Shown here: piece by piece, positions 7,538 to 16,166 of the stretch
How positions within the stretch are numbered: position 1 is the first letter of the stretch
Layout: each line of letters begins with the position of its first letter
Assembly (NCBI RefSeq): GCF_016919725.2
Contig: NZ_JAJERH010000035.1
Coordinates: 1 to 45,496, forward strand
DNA length: 45,496 bases
Direction of reading: 5' to 3'
DNA from: Virgibacillus sp. AGTR
Lineage (GTDB): Bacteria; Bacillota; Bacilli; Bacillales; Amphibacillaceae
Notes under the pieces: generated by a model
Seen by the model: only the letters and a program-made list of their open reading frames with translations
What the model was told of the DNA's origin: nothing
Database searches by the model: none
Made by a program: the position numbers and the translations under genes

Positions 7538-8389
7538 ATGAAAAACATTATAAAAGATGTGCTTCTAATTATAGTCGGATCTTTTCTGATTGCTGCATCC
7601 GTTCAATTTTTTGTTATTCCGAATAGATTAGGTGATGGAAGTACAATTGGTATGTCTCTAATTCTATACTATTTATTTCAGATCCCAACAAGTATAAGTA
7701 CGTTTATCATCAATCTTATTTTTATAGCGATCGCATATAAGTTCTTAATGAAAAGAACGATATTTTATACCATATTAGGTGTTGCCATGAGTTCTTTATT
7801 TCTTGGTATCCTAAGCTTTGTTCCGTTTGGTATTGAAGATATGGTGTTAGGCATTGTATTTGGCGCATTATTACTTGGGACTGGTTTAGGTCTGATTTTC
7901 ATCGCTGATGGCTCGACCGGTGGAACAACTCTTCTTGCATATTTATTAAATTACACAAAGGGATATAGCTTTTCTAAGAGTCTATTTTATATGGATAGCA
8001 TCATCATAGCAGCTTTCATATTTATTATTGGAATTAATAATATGTTATATAGCTTTATATTTGTCTATTTGTGTACAAAAATAGCGGATCAAGTAATTGA
8101 AGGTTTCCATAATAAGAAAGCGATGACGATTATGTCAGATAAATATGAAGAAATTTCTAACGTAATTACAAACGAATTTGGTAATGCTGCCACGATTTAT
8201 TATGGATATGGATACTACGTCAATAAAGATAAAAGAATTATCTATACGGTTATTAAAAAGACGGAGCTTTTAAAAATCAAAAAGAAGGTGCAAACCATTG
8301 ATCCAAGTTCCTTTGTTGTCATTCATGAGGTGAAAGAAGTTGTTGGTGGGAAGCTAGGATTTGTCACTAGTGGAACTCGTACAAATTAA
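7538..8389 (+). CDS. YitT-family membrane protein (DUF161/DUF2179)
   Basis: The 283-aa protein has five to six N-terminal membrane spans (VLLIIVGSFLIAASVQFFVI, then TSISTFIINLIFIAIAYKF, and others). The family hallmarks GLGLIFIADGSTGGTTLLA and KGYSFSKSLF are present. A soluble C-terminal DUF2179 domain (about residues 200-283: KKAMTIMSDKYEEISNVI) follows. Bacilli carry several paralogues of unknown transport or membrane function. GGGAGG lies nine bases before the ATG at 7538; the frame stays open upstream to 7451, but only through repeat sequence. A terminator follows. It appears monocistronic. Confidence 0.88.
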   Translation: MKNIIKDVLLIIVGSFLIAASVQFFVIPNRLGDGSTIGMSLILYYLFQIPTSISTFIINLIFIAIAYKFLMKRTIFYTILGVAMSSLFLGILSFVPFGIEDMVLGIVFGALLLGTGLGLIFIADGSTGGTTLLAYLLNYTKGYSFSKSLFYMDSIIIAAFIFIIGINNMLYSFIFVYLCTKIADQVIEGFHNKKAMTIMSDKYEEISNVITNEFGNAATIYYGYGYYVNKDKRIIYTVIKKTELLKIKKKVQTIDPSSFVVIHEVKEVVGGKLGFVTSGTRTN

Positions 8390-8392
8390 AAT

Positions 8393-8421
8393 AAAACAAG
8401 CTTCCACGAGGGGCTTGTTTT
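8393..8421 (+). terminator. Terminator of the YitT-family gene
   Basis: AAAACAAGC (8393-8401) pairs with GCTTGTTTT (8413-8421). It lies four bases after the stop codon. Confidence 0.8.
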
Positions 8422-8571
8422 ACTTATATAATCCTAATCAATATGGTAGGGTTAGAAACTGTGAAAAGGAATTAAACCAAAAGAGAATTTTTTGTTATTA
8501 AATGTACATCTGATTTAGTTTTCATTAACAACTATCATGTATAAAAGGGTGAACGACCCACTATCGGTAGT

Positions 8572-8602
8572 AAAGAAAAAGACGATGGTCTAAATCGCCT
8601 TT
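8572..8602 (-). terminator. Terminator of the sigma/anti-sigma operon
   Basis: Read on the minus strand, GGCGAT and ATCGTC form a hairpin followed by TTTTTCTTTA, three bases after the anti-sigma stop codon. Confidence 0.65.
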
Positions 8603-8605
8603 ACA

Positions 8606-9289
8606 TTAGTTTTTTTCTATAGCATTCCATAAGTCGTTTAATCGGATTAATATTCGTTCTATTTTATGGTCCTCATTAAGATTTGCTTGCCCATCAACAA
8701 CTTCAACGTCTGATTTTTCACTGCCCTCTTTTTGGTACAGTACCTCAACTGAAAAGTTATAAATAATCTCTTTAGAATCTGTTTTTTCAAATTTGATATC
8801 TTTTACTTGCAGCGTGTATTCGTTTCGTATAGGAATGATCATTAAAACTGCACCGTAACTATTTACAAATTCCATATAGGCTGTATCATTGGCAAAATAT
8901 TCTTTAAAACGCTCTTTATCATATTGGATACTGTCTTCTATAGATGTATCACGATTAAATATTTGCTTCAATTCAGCATCTGGACCATTAAGAGCATTCT
9001 GTAATACAGTTTCTATTGTCTTTATCTGTTCTTCTTGAGTTGTTACAACGTCACTAGGTGTTGGTTCCGAATTAAAAGGTAATACAGCTAACCCAAGCGG
9101 AATTAAGACGGCTACACATGCAAGCGTAGCTATATACGGAAGAACTTTTGAAGGTATTCTTCTCTTCTTACGTACAGGCTGAACCTGTGTCCACATTTCT
9201 TCTTTCAATCCTGTTGGCACTCTAATCGAATCTATCTCCTTTGTTACGTGTTCCTTTAACCTTTGTTCATTCTGATTATTCTCCAACAC
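8606..9289 (-). CDS. Probable membrane anti-sigma factor
   Basis: This 227-aa protein has a short cytoplasmic N-terminal segment, one membrane span (about residues 47-68, LPYIATLACVAVLIPLGLAV) and an extracytoplasmic domain rich in charged residues with no recognised fold. It is encoded directly after an ECF sigma factor and overlaps its 3' end, the standard arrangement for a cognate anti-sigma that holds the sigma factor at the membrane until a surface signal. A GTG at 9298 lies inside the ribosome site; the GTG at 9289, six bases after AGGAGGTG, is the better start. No zinc-binding HxxxCxxC motif is present, so it is not a classical ZAS type. Confidence 0.7.
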   Translation of the reverse strand: MLENNQNEQRLKEHVTKEIDSIRVPTGLKEEMWTQVQPVRKKRRIPSKVLPYIATLACVAVLIPLGLAVLPFNSEPTPSDVVTTQEEQIKTIETVLQNALNGPDAELKQIFNRDTSIEDSIQYDKERFKEYFANDTAYMEFVNSYGAVLMIIPIRNEYTLQVKDIKFEKTDSKEIIYNFSVEVLYQKEGSEKSDVEVVDGQANLNEDHKIERILIRLNDLWNAIEKN

Positions 9290-9782
9290 GATTTTCACCT
9301 CCTAACGTATACTGTTCGTATAATTTTTGTTTTGCCCGAAATATTCTTGATTTCACAGTTCCTAGTTTAATAGATAGAAGGTTTGCAATTTCTTTCTCTG
9401 TTAATTCTTCCATATATTTTAAAATCAATATTTGTTTTTGTTCAGGTGGAATGTTGTCTAAATAATTTTCTAACTCATCAATTTCAACGTTAAACTCATC
9501 TGACTTTGATAGATAGTTTTCTTCTTTAAATTCATATGCTATTTGCTTTTTGTTTTTATTATAGATATCAATAGCTGTACGTGTAGCAATAGTAGTTATC
9601 CAAGTATTAATTCTTGCATGCTGGTTGATTTTGTTCAAATGTTTGAACGCTTTTATAAAAGTATCGTGTGTGGCATCTTTTGCTAGTTCTTCGTTTTTTA
9701 AAATAAAATAAGCTGTTTTGTACACCTTTTCAAAATGGCTTTCATATATTTCCTTTTCATTTAGACGGCTGATTTCAACCAC
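9276..9782 (-). CDS. ECF-type RNA polymerase sigma factor
   Basis: The 168-aa protein shows sigma region 2 (YKTAYFILKNEELAKDATHD, FIKAFKHL, WITTIATRTAIDIY) and region 4 (PPEQKQILILKYMEELTEKE, then LSIKLGTVKSRIFRAKQKL) joined by a short linker, as in SigW/SigV-like ECF factors. It probably controls an envelope-stress regulon together with the anti-sigma encoded downstream. The only possible start is GTG at 9782, close to GGGAGG, because an in-frame stop lies just before. The 5' side is taken up by repeat copy C, which begins within 11 bases of the start codon, so any promoter must lie inside or beyond that element. Confidence 0.9.
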   Translation of the reverse strand: MVEISRLNEKEIYESHFEKVYKTAYFILKNEELAKDATHDTFIKAFKHLNKINQHARINTWITTIATRTAIDIYNKNKKQIAYEFKEENYLSKSDEFNVEIDELENYLDNIPPEQKQILILKYMEELTEKEIANLLSIKLGTVKSRIFRAKQKLYEQYTLGGENRVGE

Positions 9783-9792
9783 CTCCCTTTAT

Positions 9793-9974
9793 CTCACATA
9801 TAACTGGCAGTAAGACCCCGATCCCAAGCAATAAAGGGAAACTAATATGGAAGTGGGGAATCGAATGCCGGTAAATGTCCGATTGGTTCCAAAGCCTATA
9901 GGTCATACCCTTGAGGTAAGAACAATCAGTGGGGGGATAAATAACTCCCACAATGGATTGAAATTTCCCTTTAT
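9793..9974 (+). repeat. Structured repeat copy C
   Basis: A full-length copy (182 bp) bounded by TTTAT at both ends. Stem arms CCCC/GGGG and GGCA/TGCC and the middle CCTATAGGTCATACCC are present; the second hairpin (CAATCAGTGGGG) is partly decayed. It lies opposite to the sigma-factor gene and directly upstream of its ribosome site, so a longer sigma mRNA would carry its complement. Confidence 0.85.
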
Positions 9975-9979
9975 ATATA

Positions 9980-10007
9980 CAGACTGAATAACATTCCGAA
10001 AAGTTCC
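9980..10007 (-). promoter_or_regulatory. Possible autoregulated ECF promoter
   Basis: On the minus strand GGAAC (10007-10003) is followed after 18 bases by GTCTG (9984-9980), an arrangement like an ECF -35/-10 pair. It would place the whole of repeat copy C in the sigma mRNA leader. The match is weak and other promoters are possible. Confidence 0.25.
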
Positions 10008-10070
10008 GCTTTTTAGGAAAAAATAAATTTTACAATGTCAATATTTCGAGCTTTTCATCCAAAGTCCAGA

Positions 10071-10102
10071 CTAAAACAAGCGATACCTTTGAAGTATCGC
10101 TT
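10071..10102 (-). terminator. Intrinsic terminator (minus strand)
   Basis: AAGCGATAC and GTATCGCTT form a perfect 9-bp stem (10078-10102). On the minus strand it is followed by TGTTTTAG. It would end transcription of the 112-aa membrane-protein gene after passing through repeat copy D. Confidence 0.6.
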
Positions 10103-10132
10103 TAGAAGATGTTCTATAGCTCATCTTCTTAT

Positions 10133-10315
10133 CCCACATATAAGTGGCAGTAAGCCCCCCACTCCAAGCAATAAAGAGTAACCAATATGGAAAAGTGGGG
10201 ATCAACTGTCAGTAAATGTTCGATTGGTTCCAAAGCCTATAAGTCATACCCTTGAGGTACGAACAATTAGTGGCGGGATAAACCAATCCCCATTCTGATT
10301 AAAGTTTCCCTTTAT
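10133..10315 (+). repeat. Structured repeat copy D
   Basis: A full-length copy (183 bp) entered at CTTAT and ending CCCTTTAT. The first stem survives with a G-U change (GGCAGT with ACTGTC), CCCCAC pairs with GTGGGG, and the loop string AACCAAT is complementary to ATTGGTT downstream. The second hairpin is degraded. Confidence 0.85.
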
Positions 10316-10502
10316 CATATCAATAAAATATTCACTTCAACAGCTCCGTTTAAGGGAGGGGTTTAACCATTTTTTTGTTGTAGTAAATTATAAACAGATT
10401 GTATAAGCAAAGCATTAGAAAATTTCCTTTTCCCTATTCTGACTAATTCAGAAAGCTCCTTCTTATTCAAGAATAGCTTATCCCTTTAATAGAATCGAAG
10501 AA
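10316..10502. other. AT-rich intergenic
   Basis: No gene or clear signal is seen between repeat copy D and the small membrane-protein gene. Confidence 0.4.
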
Positions 10503-10841
10503 TTACCCAACATATTGAAGAATCAATTGATATAAAGCTATGGAAAGCCCTAGAATGCTTGCTTTTATTTTAGAAGGATGGTTTCTTCCTTTGCTGTGAA
10601 ACAAGTACAGGAAAATTACTATAGACCCTAAGGGAATCCATAGCTCAAAGCTTCCCTGCTCGGTAGTATGAGAATAAAACGGAGCAATGTTTGTACTTAT
10701 TAGAAAGTAGAAGAAAATCGTAAAACGTCGTGTTTCTAATTGCTTACTCCACCTTACTAAAAAGAAAATAATGATTATTGCCATAATGGTAATGTGTAAA
10801 GGGGGTAGAATAATAGCAGCATTCCCAAATTCGAATTCCAT
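10503..10841 (-). CDS. Small integral membrane protein, 112 aa, unknown family
   Basis: I do not recognise this protein. It is almost wholly hydrophobic, with four likely membrane spans (AAIILPPLHITIMAIIIIFF; FTIFFYFLISTNIAPF; IPLGSIVIFLYLF; KASILGLSIALYQLILQYVG) and a short charged loop after the third. The ATG at 10841 has GGGAGGG at a good distance; an upstream in-frame start exists but lacks a ribosome site. The gene sits between repeat copies D and E, with copy E only about 40 bases upstream of its start codon, and has no operon partner. Confidence 0.6.
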   Translation of the reverse strand: MEFEFGNAAIILPPLHITIMAIIIIFFLVRWSKQLETRRFTIFFYFLISTNIAPFYSHTTEQGSFELWIPLGSIVIFLYLFHSKGRNHPSKIKASILGLSIALYQLILQYVG

Positions 10842-10881
10842 TTTGTATTTCCCTCCCTTTGCATATTGTATCACCATTTAT

Positions 10882-10977
10882 CCTAAATATAACTGGCAGT
10901 AAGGCAAGAAAAGCATATAAGCGTATAGTCATTTTGAATAATTCCGTCTAATAACCCATTCCGGCAGTAAACTTTAT
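10882..10977 (+). repeat. Structured repeat copy E, internally decayed
   Basis: The left end (TTTAT, then CCTAAATATAACTGGCAGT) and the right end (GGCAGTAAACTTTAT) survive, but the interior is replaced by about 45 bases of unrelated sequence. Confidence 0.65.
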
Positions 10978-11249
10978 CACCGCACTAAGCACATGTTCCA
11001 TGCCCATCAGGAGAAACTGTCAAAGCGTTATGATGCATAATAATAGAGATTGCTGAATTACTTAAAAGTATGGAGAAACGATGGAGCGGATTTTATGGAG
11101 TTCGTTTTCTGCGAGAATTAATAAAAAGTTAACGTTGATTAACGAATAACTTATGAAGCAATAAATATTAATTATATAAAGAACCCCAATCTAGGTGTAA
11201 ATCTCACATTGTGAAATCTGAGGTTTAGCTATAATTCAACTATTTTTTT
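10978..11249. other. Intergenic upstream of the secreted fusion protein
   Basis: No gene or strong promoter is evident. AT-rich sequence precedes the ribosome site at 11250. Confidence 0.4.
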
Positions 11250-11262
11250 AGGAGGGAGAAAC

Positions 11263-13584
11263 ATTAAAAGATCAGTTATAGTTCTGTTTGCAATCGTTTT
11301 ACTATCGTTGTCTATAGCTATGTTTGGAAGTATGGTGGCAGCGGAGAATTCCTCTTCGGATTTGGGAGAAAAGTCTTTACAAATGAAAGTAATGACGTAC
11401 AACATTCGCCATGGAGAGGGAATGGATGGTAAATTGGATTTAGAACGAATAGCGGAACAAATTCGTCAGTCTAATGCGGATATCATCGGTCTTCAGGAAG
11501 TAGATAATCATTGGTCAGAGAGAAGTGACTTTAAAAATCAGGCTAAAGAGCTCGCTGAAATGTTAGATATGCATTACGTTTTTGGTCCCAATCTTAACTA
11601 TCCACCTGAAGAAGGACAGGCTCATAATCACCAATATGGAACAGCGATATTAAGCAAATATCCTATTCTTGATTCAAAAAACTACAAGTTAACGAAATTG
11701 ACAGATGATGAGGAGCAAAGAGGGCTATTGGAAGCACAAGTATACGTTGCTGGGGGAGAAGTATGGTTCTATGTAACACATACCTCACATTTGAGTTCTA
11801 ATGTACGTGCAAGGCAAGTAGAGGACATAGTGGATATTACTTCTAGGCATAATAATAACGTATTGGTGGGTGATTTAAATGCCACGCCTAATGCAACTGA
11901 AATGCAATCACTTTTTCAAATTTATACAGATGTCTGGTCTGTTAATCACGATGGCTTGGGATATACGTATCCGGCGGATTCCCCTACAAAAAGAATCGAT
12001 TATGTTTTAACATCTCCAAGACTAAATGTCAGTTCCAGTCAGGTAATTCACTCATTGGCATCTGATCATCTTCCTTTAGTAGCAGATATTACGATTAAAC
12101 CAGGAGAGAATCCGCTTCATGCAGATGGGATGACAAAACTAATAGAATACTTTGAAGAAACAGGTTTAATCACAAATAAGGGCGCAGTTCATTCTTTAAT
12201 CATGCATCTGAAAACGGTCAGTCATTTTGAGGGTGAAAATTTTCCTCAAAAAGTCGTCAAGCATTTGAATGGATTTCAAACATTGATTAATCAGCAGAAA
12301 AAGAATCAATTAATTTCTGATGAGGTATATCAGAAGCTCAAAAGGGATGCGGCTTATCTTATAAACAAGTGGCAAAGGTTGGATTTAGGGGATCCATGGT
12401 TGGAAGAATCTCGTGATAAGAAGGAAATTGCACCTGGCCTATCACATACACATATTGACCGTGGAAACCCAACTGAAAATAATGGGGTTCAAAACACAGG
12501 TCCGTGGAATATTGATGTTTTAGAAGTCAATCCAGATAAATTTAAAGGTGAAATTAGGTCATTTTTATCCAATGATGTGGTTAAGGGGAAGGAACAATTG
12601 ACAAGTATATCGCAACGCATGAATTCACTTGCTGCTGTGAACGGGGGATACTTTGTTGTAGGAGCAAACGATGGGACACCAGGTGATTTAGCAGGTGTTT
12701 CAATGGTGAATGGGGAAGTTGTTAGTGAATCAGTAGGGGATAGAACGAGTTTATTGTTTTCAGACTCGAGTGAAAACAAGGCCTCTATTGCAAATGTGGA
12801 AACAGATTTAAAAGCTATCTCCTCAAATGGGGAAAAATCAATTATAGATGGTCTGAATAGAAAGCCAGGGTTGATCCGTAGTTGTGGTGGTACTTCAGAG
12901 GACGAACGAAAAGAAGATCCAAAACACGATGTCACATGTACAGATGATGACGAACTAATTTTGTTTAAACCCATTTTTGGAGATGAGACGCCGGCAGGAA
13001 ATGGCTTAGAGGTTGTTTTAGATGCAAAAGGGAAGGTAACGGATATTCGTCATAATAGAGGTGGCAATATCCCAGTAAATGGGGCAGTGCTTGCTGCCAC
13101 TGGAGACACTATAAAATGGTTAAGCCAAAATGCTCAGATCGGTATGTCAATCGAAGTTGAAACTCATTTATTATTAGATGGGAAATCGGTGCCAGCCAAA
13201 AGGTACACTAGTATTATAAATGGAGGACCACGCATTCTGGATGACGGAAAAATAGATATTCACTCAGAAGAAGAAGGGTTTCGTTGGAGCGAAGACTTTT
13301 TCAATAGTTTTGTTAAAAGCCGTCACCCTAGAACACTTGCTGGCATTAAAGCAAATGGTAATATAATCTTTGTAACTGTAGATGGTAGGGATCCAATGAA
13401 TAGTGTTGGAGTAACCTTTGAAGAGTCGGCAAAGCTTATGAAAAGCTTGGGTGCTTATGAAGCAATGAATCTTGATGGTGGAGGATCCACAACAATGACA
13501 GTTGGAAGTCAATTAATTAATCATCCTTCCGATAATTCAGGTGAAAGAGATATTGGTGATGCTATTCTATTCCTGCCAAAATAA
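11263..13584 (+). CDS. Secreted EEP-nuclease/phosphatase-like + FIMAH + phosphodiester glycosidase fusion, ATT start
   Basis: The frame encodes about 773 residues. A signal peptide (KRSVIVLFAIVLLSLSIAMF to about AAEN) is followed by an endonuclease/exonuclease/phosphatase domain (about 40-265) with YNIRHG, LQEVD, THTSH, GDLNATP, RIDYVL and SDHLPL. Next comes a helical FIMAH-like segment (about 270-360, LMHL-type repeats). A NAGPA/phosphodiester glycosidase domain (about 385-770) shows AAVNGGYF, INGGPRIL, RHPRTLAGI and LDGGGSTT. The start codon is apparently ATT (11263), six bases after AGGAGGG; no ATG, GTG or TTG precedes the signal peptide, and the TTG at 11308 would cut it in half. It probably acts outside the cell on phosphodiesters or glycans; the substrate is unknown. 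Confidence 0.82.
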   Translation: MKRSVIVLFAIVLLSLSIAMFGSMVAAENSSSDLGEKSLQMKVMTYNIRHGEGMDGKLDLERIAEQIRQSNADIIGLQEVDNHWSERSDFKNQAKELAEMLDMHYVFGPNLNYPPEEGQAHNHQYGTAILSKYPILDSKNYKLTKLTDDEEQRGLLEAQVYVAGGEVWFYVTHTSHLSSNVRARQVEDIVDITSRHNNNVLVGDLNATPNATEMQSLFQIYTDVWSVNHDGLGYTYPADSPTKRIDYVLTSPRLNVSSSQVIHSLASDHLPLVADITIKPGENPLHADGMTKLIEYFEETGLITNKGAVHSLIMHLKTVSHFEGENFPQKVVKHLNGFQTLINQQKKNQLISDEVYQKLKRDAAYLINKWQRLDLGDPWLEESRDKKEIAPGLSHTHIDRGNPTENNGVQNTGPWNIDVLEVNPDKFKGEIRSFLSNDVVKGKEQLTSISQRMNSLAAVNGGYFVVGANDGTPGDLAGVSMVNGEVVSESVGDRTSLLFSDSSENKASIANVETDLKAISSNGEKSIIDGLNRKPGLIRSCGGTSEDERKEDPKHDVTCTDDDELILFKPIFGDETPAGNGLEVVLDAKGKVTDIRHNRGGNIPVNGAVLAATGDTIKWLSQNAQIGMSIEVETHLLLDGKSVPAKRYTSIINGGPRILDDGKIDIHSEEEGFRWSEDFFNSFVKSRHPRTLAGIKANGNIIFVTVDGRDPMNSVGVTFEESAKLMKSLGAYEAMNLDGGGSTTMTVGSQLINHPSDNSGERDIGDAILFLPK

Positions 13585-13671
13585 TTGATGTCACCATACA
13601 GGGTAAAAAGAAATATTACAAAAGGGAAACATGATCATGAAAATATTTTAGAATTATTTTTTGCTGTCGAT

Positions 13672-13696
13672 CGCATTGTTACATGCGGCTTTTCTT
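13672..13696 (+). terminator. Weak intrinsic terminator
   Basis: CGCAT and ATGCG (13672-13687) form a short stem followed by GCTTTTCTTT, about 90 bases after the fusion-protein gene. Confidence 0.5.
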
Positions 13697-13843
13697 TGTT
13701 GAAAGAATGATAGAATTAAAAAAACTTCGTAATTTCCAGCAAGGACATTCTCTAAAATGTAATAATTTTTAAGTATGTTATTGGTACTAAAGGGAAGTAA
13801 TGTACAGCTCCTTTCCCCAACCTGTAATGGAGTAGAATGGGTA

Positions 13844-13869
13844 ACTTAAAGGGCAGATGCCCTTTAAGT
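13844..13869. repeat. 26-bp near-perfect palindrome
   Basis: ACTTAAAGGGCA (13844-13855) and TGCCCTTTAAGT (13858-13869) are exact inverted copies separated by two bases. The loop is too small for an ordinary terminator and there is no T run. It could be an operator or an element end. It lies about 35 bases before the hmp relic. Confidence 0.6.
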
Positions 13870-13902
13870 GTCCTTTCAGCCTGACGTGCAATTTCAACTG
13901 AG

Positions 13903-14112
13903 GTGTATGCATTAATTATATTGATCCCGAGAGATACTTGCGGAAGAATTACACCGATGATGAGTATGCTGAATACATTGGTTGAAAACCAAGCAGGATG
14001 TGAAATCACGTTTATCCACGCAGTACAGAATCGTGAAGTTCACGCGATGAGGGAACATGTAGATAATTTACGCAGGAACACCAAAACGTTACTTCTTTTG
14101 TATGTTATTTAA
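13903..14112 (+). pseudogene. hmp: Fragment of flavohaemoglobin (NAD-binding part)
   Basis: The translated segment RITPMMSMLNTLVENQAG, then CEITFIHAVQNREVHAMREH, matches the NAD-binding region of NO-detoxifying flavohaemoglobins (GxTPMMSML, FIHAxxN, HAxxEHV). The preceding ILIPRDTCG corresponds to the LISGGVG loop but has lost the glycines. Globin and FAD domains and the C terminus are missing. This is a decayed remnant of about 60 codons. There is no ribosome site, and the sequence after about 14080 no longer resembles the family. Confidence 0.65.
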
Positions 14113-14178
14113 ATACTATCGAGGAATCATAAGTTTGAAACGCTCGCTTTGTTGAATTAGACGCGATAAAATGGAGGA

Positions 14179-14343
14179 ATGCAAATAAAAGAAGATGAAA
14201 AGGCGCTGCGCTTTCAAGGAATACTTCAAGAAGTATTGAAACCTATAGCAGAAAAATTGAAAACGATAAAAGAAATTGAATCTTTTAGAAACGGACAAGA
14301 AGAATTAAAAAAGATGGTGGAAGAAAGACAAAGGACTAGTTAA
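14179..14343 (+). CDS. Small charged helical protein, 54 aa, possibly a fragment
   Basis: The frame begins MQIKEDEKALRFQGILQEVL and continues as a Lys/Glu-rich amphipathic helix, probably a coiled coil, to EERQRTS. GGAGG lies directly before the ATG, closer than ideal, and an in-frame stop upstream excludes a longer start. Codon use is like that of the surrounding genes. I recognise no family. It could be a genuine small protein or the tail of a lost gene. Confidence 0.4.
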   Translation: MQIKEDEKALRFQGILQEVLKPIAEKLKTIKEIESFRNGQEELKKMVEERQRTS

Positions 14344-14514
14344 ACCTTCTTTTACAAGTCAATGTTTATTGTTTTCTTGATAGTAAATGGGCCCTTTGTG
14401 GAAAAATCCAGGCACTCATTTTTTTGAAAGATTTGTTAATCAAACGTTCCTTCTTCCACCTTTTCAAGGGGATGGGCAGAAACTCCCTATTTTTAAAAGG
14501 ATAGGTGAATTACA

Positions 14515-16134
14515 ATGAAAAAGCTATATTATGGTGGAGAAATTATCACGATGGAAAAAGACAAGGAATCAGTCGAAGCTGTATTGGTAGAGAAAGGTGT
14601 CATTCAAGACCTTGGTTCGTTAGCTAAGTTTGAATCCCTATTACACAATGGCAACATTGAAAAACATAATTTACAAGGTCATACGTTGTTACCTTCCTTT
14701 ATTGATCCTCATAGCCATGTTTCGATGGTTGGTCCTGTTGCAGCTTTGTGTGATTTAAGTACATGTAACAATTTCGATGAGATTGTGACCGCATTAAAGT
14801 CTTATATAGAAGAGAAGCAATTGAGAGATACCGATCCAGTTATTGGTTTTGGTTACGACCATAATGTATTACAAGAAAAGCAGCATCCAACCAAAGAAAT
14901 ACTTAATCAAGTGTCGATGGATAGAATGGTTATCGTCATGCATACATCTGCTCATATGGGTTGTGTCAATGACATGGCCTTACAGTTTGCTGGAATTGAT
15001 GAAAATACGAAAGATCATGAAGGCGGTAAGATTGGTAGAGTAAGAGGATCACTAGAGCCCAATGGATATTTAGAAGAAGCAAGTATGATGGCTATCCGAG
15101 AAGAGGTAGTAAGTGATATTGGGACAAATTTTGCAGCGATGATGCAGCAAGGTCAAGAAATATATATTAAAAATGGGATTACGACTTGCCAGGAAGGTGC
15201 TACAAGTAAAGAAATGATGCAGCTTTTCCATACCTTAGCAGATCAGAACAAGCTCATGATAGATATCGTTGCCTATCCATTAGTAATGGAAGCACCAACA
15301 GAATTGCTACAACAATACGAAAGGTATGCTAAAAAGTACAGCAATCGGTTTAAACTTGGAGGATATAAGCTTTTTTTGGACGGTTCTCCACAAGGAAAAA
15401 CAGCTTGGTTAACGGAACCATATGAAGGAGAAACGGATTACAGAGGGTATGCGTGGTTCCAAGATGAAGAGGTAAAGAAATTTGTTTTAACTGCGCTTAA
15501 TGATGATGTTCAATTACTGACACACTGTAATGGAGATGCCGCATCGGATCAGTTACTACGAAGCTATGAGGAATCCTTAAAAGACGCAGCTAATCCGAAT
15601 AAACACAAGCTGCGTCCAGTAATGATTCATTGTCAAACTGTACGTAGTGATCAATTGGACAAAATGGTTGAATTAAATATGATTCCGTCGATTTTCAATG
15701 TGCACACCTTCTACTGGGGAGATGTACACCTCAAAAACTTAGGGGAAGAACGAGGTAGCAGAATTAGTCCAGCAAAAACAGCCTTCGATAAAGGATTGGC
15801 TGTTAATTTTCATCAGGACTCCCCTGTTGTTAAACCTGACATGCTTCATGCCATTTGGTGTGCTGTGAATCGTAAAACTAGAAGTGGTCGGCGAATTGGA
15901 GAAGAGGAATGTGTTACTGTTTACGAAGCGTTACAAGCCGTTACCATCAATGCGGCGTATCAATATTTTGAGGAGGATACAAAAGGGAGCATTGCCGTCG
16001 GAAAATATGCAGATTTAGTAATATTGGATCAGAACCCGCTCACGATAGATAAAGAGGCGATTCATAACATTAACGTAGTAGAGACTATTAAGGAAGGAAA
16101 CACGATTTATCAAAATACTGAGGCAAGCGCCTAA
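14515..16134 (+). CDS. Amidohydrolase family 3 protein (YtcJ-like)
   Basis: This 539-aa metal-dependent hydrolase has the family's N-terminal beta segment and FIDPHSH metal motif (His66, His68). It continues with GFGYDHN, HTSAHMGCVN, TCQEGAT, GYKLFLDGSPQGKTAW, LTHCNGDAA, HCQTV and VNFHQDSP, and a C-terminal GSIAVGKYADLVILDQNPL that completes the composite domain. Members hydrolyse amides or related bonds; substrates are seldom known. The ATG at 14515 has AAAGGATAGGTG upstream. It appears monocistronic, with repeat copy F and an intergenic region behind it. Confidence 0.9.
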   Translation: MKKLYYGGEIITMEKDKESVEAVLVEKGVIQDLGSLAKFESLLHNGNIEKHNLQGHTLLPSFIDPHSHVSMVGPVAALCDLSTCNNFDEIVTALKSYIEEKQLRDTDPVIGFGYDHNVLQEKQHPTKEILNQVSMDRMVIVMHTSAHMGCVNDMALQFAGIDENTKDHEGGKIGRVRGSLEPNGYLEEASMMAIREEVVSDIGTNFAAMMQQGQEIYIKNGITTCQEGATSKEMMQLFHTLADQNKLMIDIVAYPLVMEAPTELLQQYERYAKKYSNRFKLGGYKLFLDGSPQGKTAWLTEPYEGETDYRGYAWFQDEEVKKFVLTALNDDVQLLTHCNGDAASDQLLRSYEESLKDAANPNKHKLRPVMIHCQTVRSDQLDKMVELNMIPSIFNVHTFYWGDVHLKNLGEERGSRISPAKTAFDKGLAVNFHQDSPVVKPDMLHAIWCAVNRKTRSGRRIGEEECVTVYEALQAVTINAAYQYFEEDTKGSIAVGKYADLVILDQNPLTIDKEAIHNINVVETIKEGNTIYQNTEASA

Positions 16135-16166
16135 CATGTAGGCACTATTTAATATGAGTATTAAAT

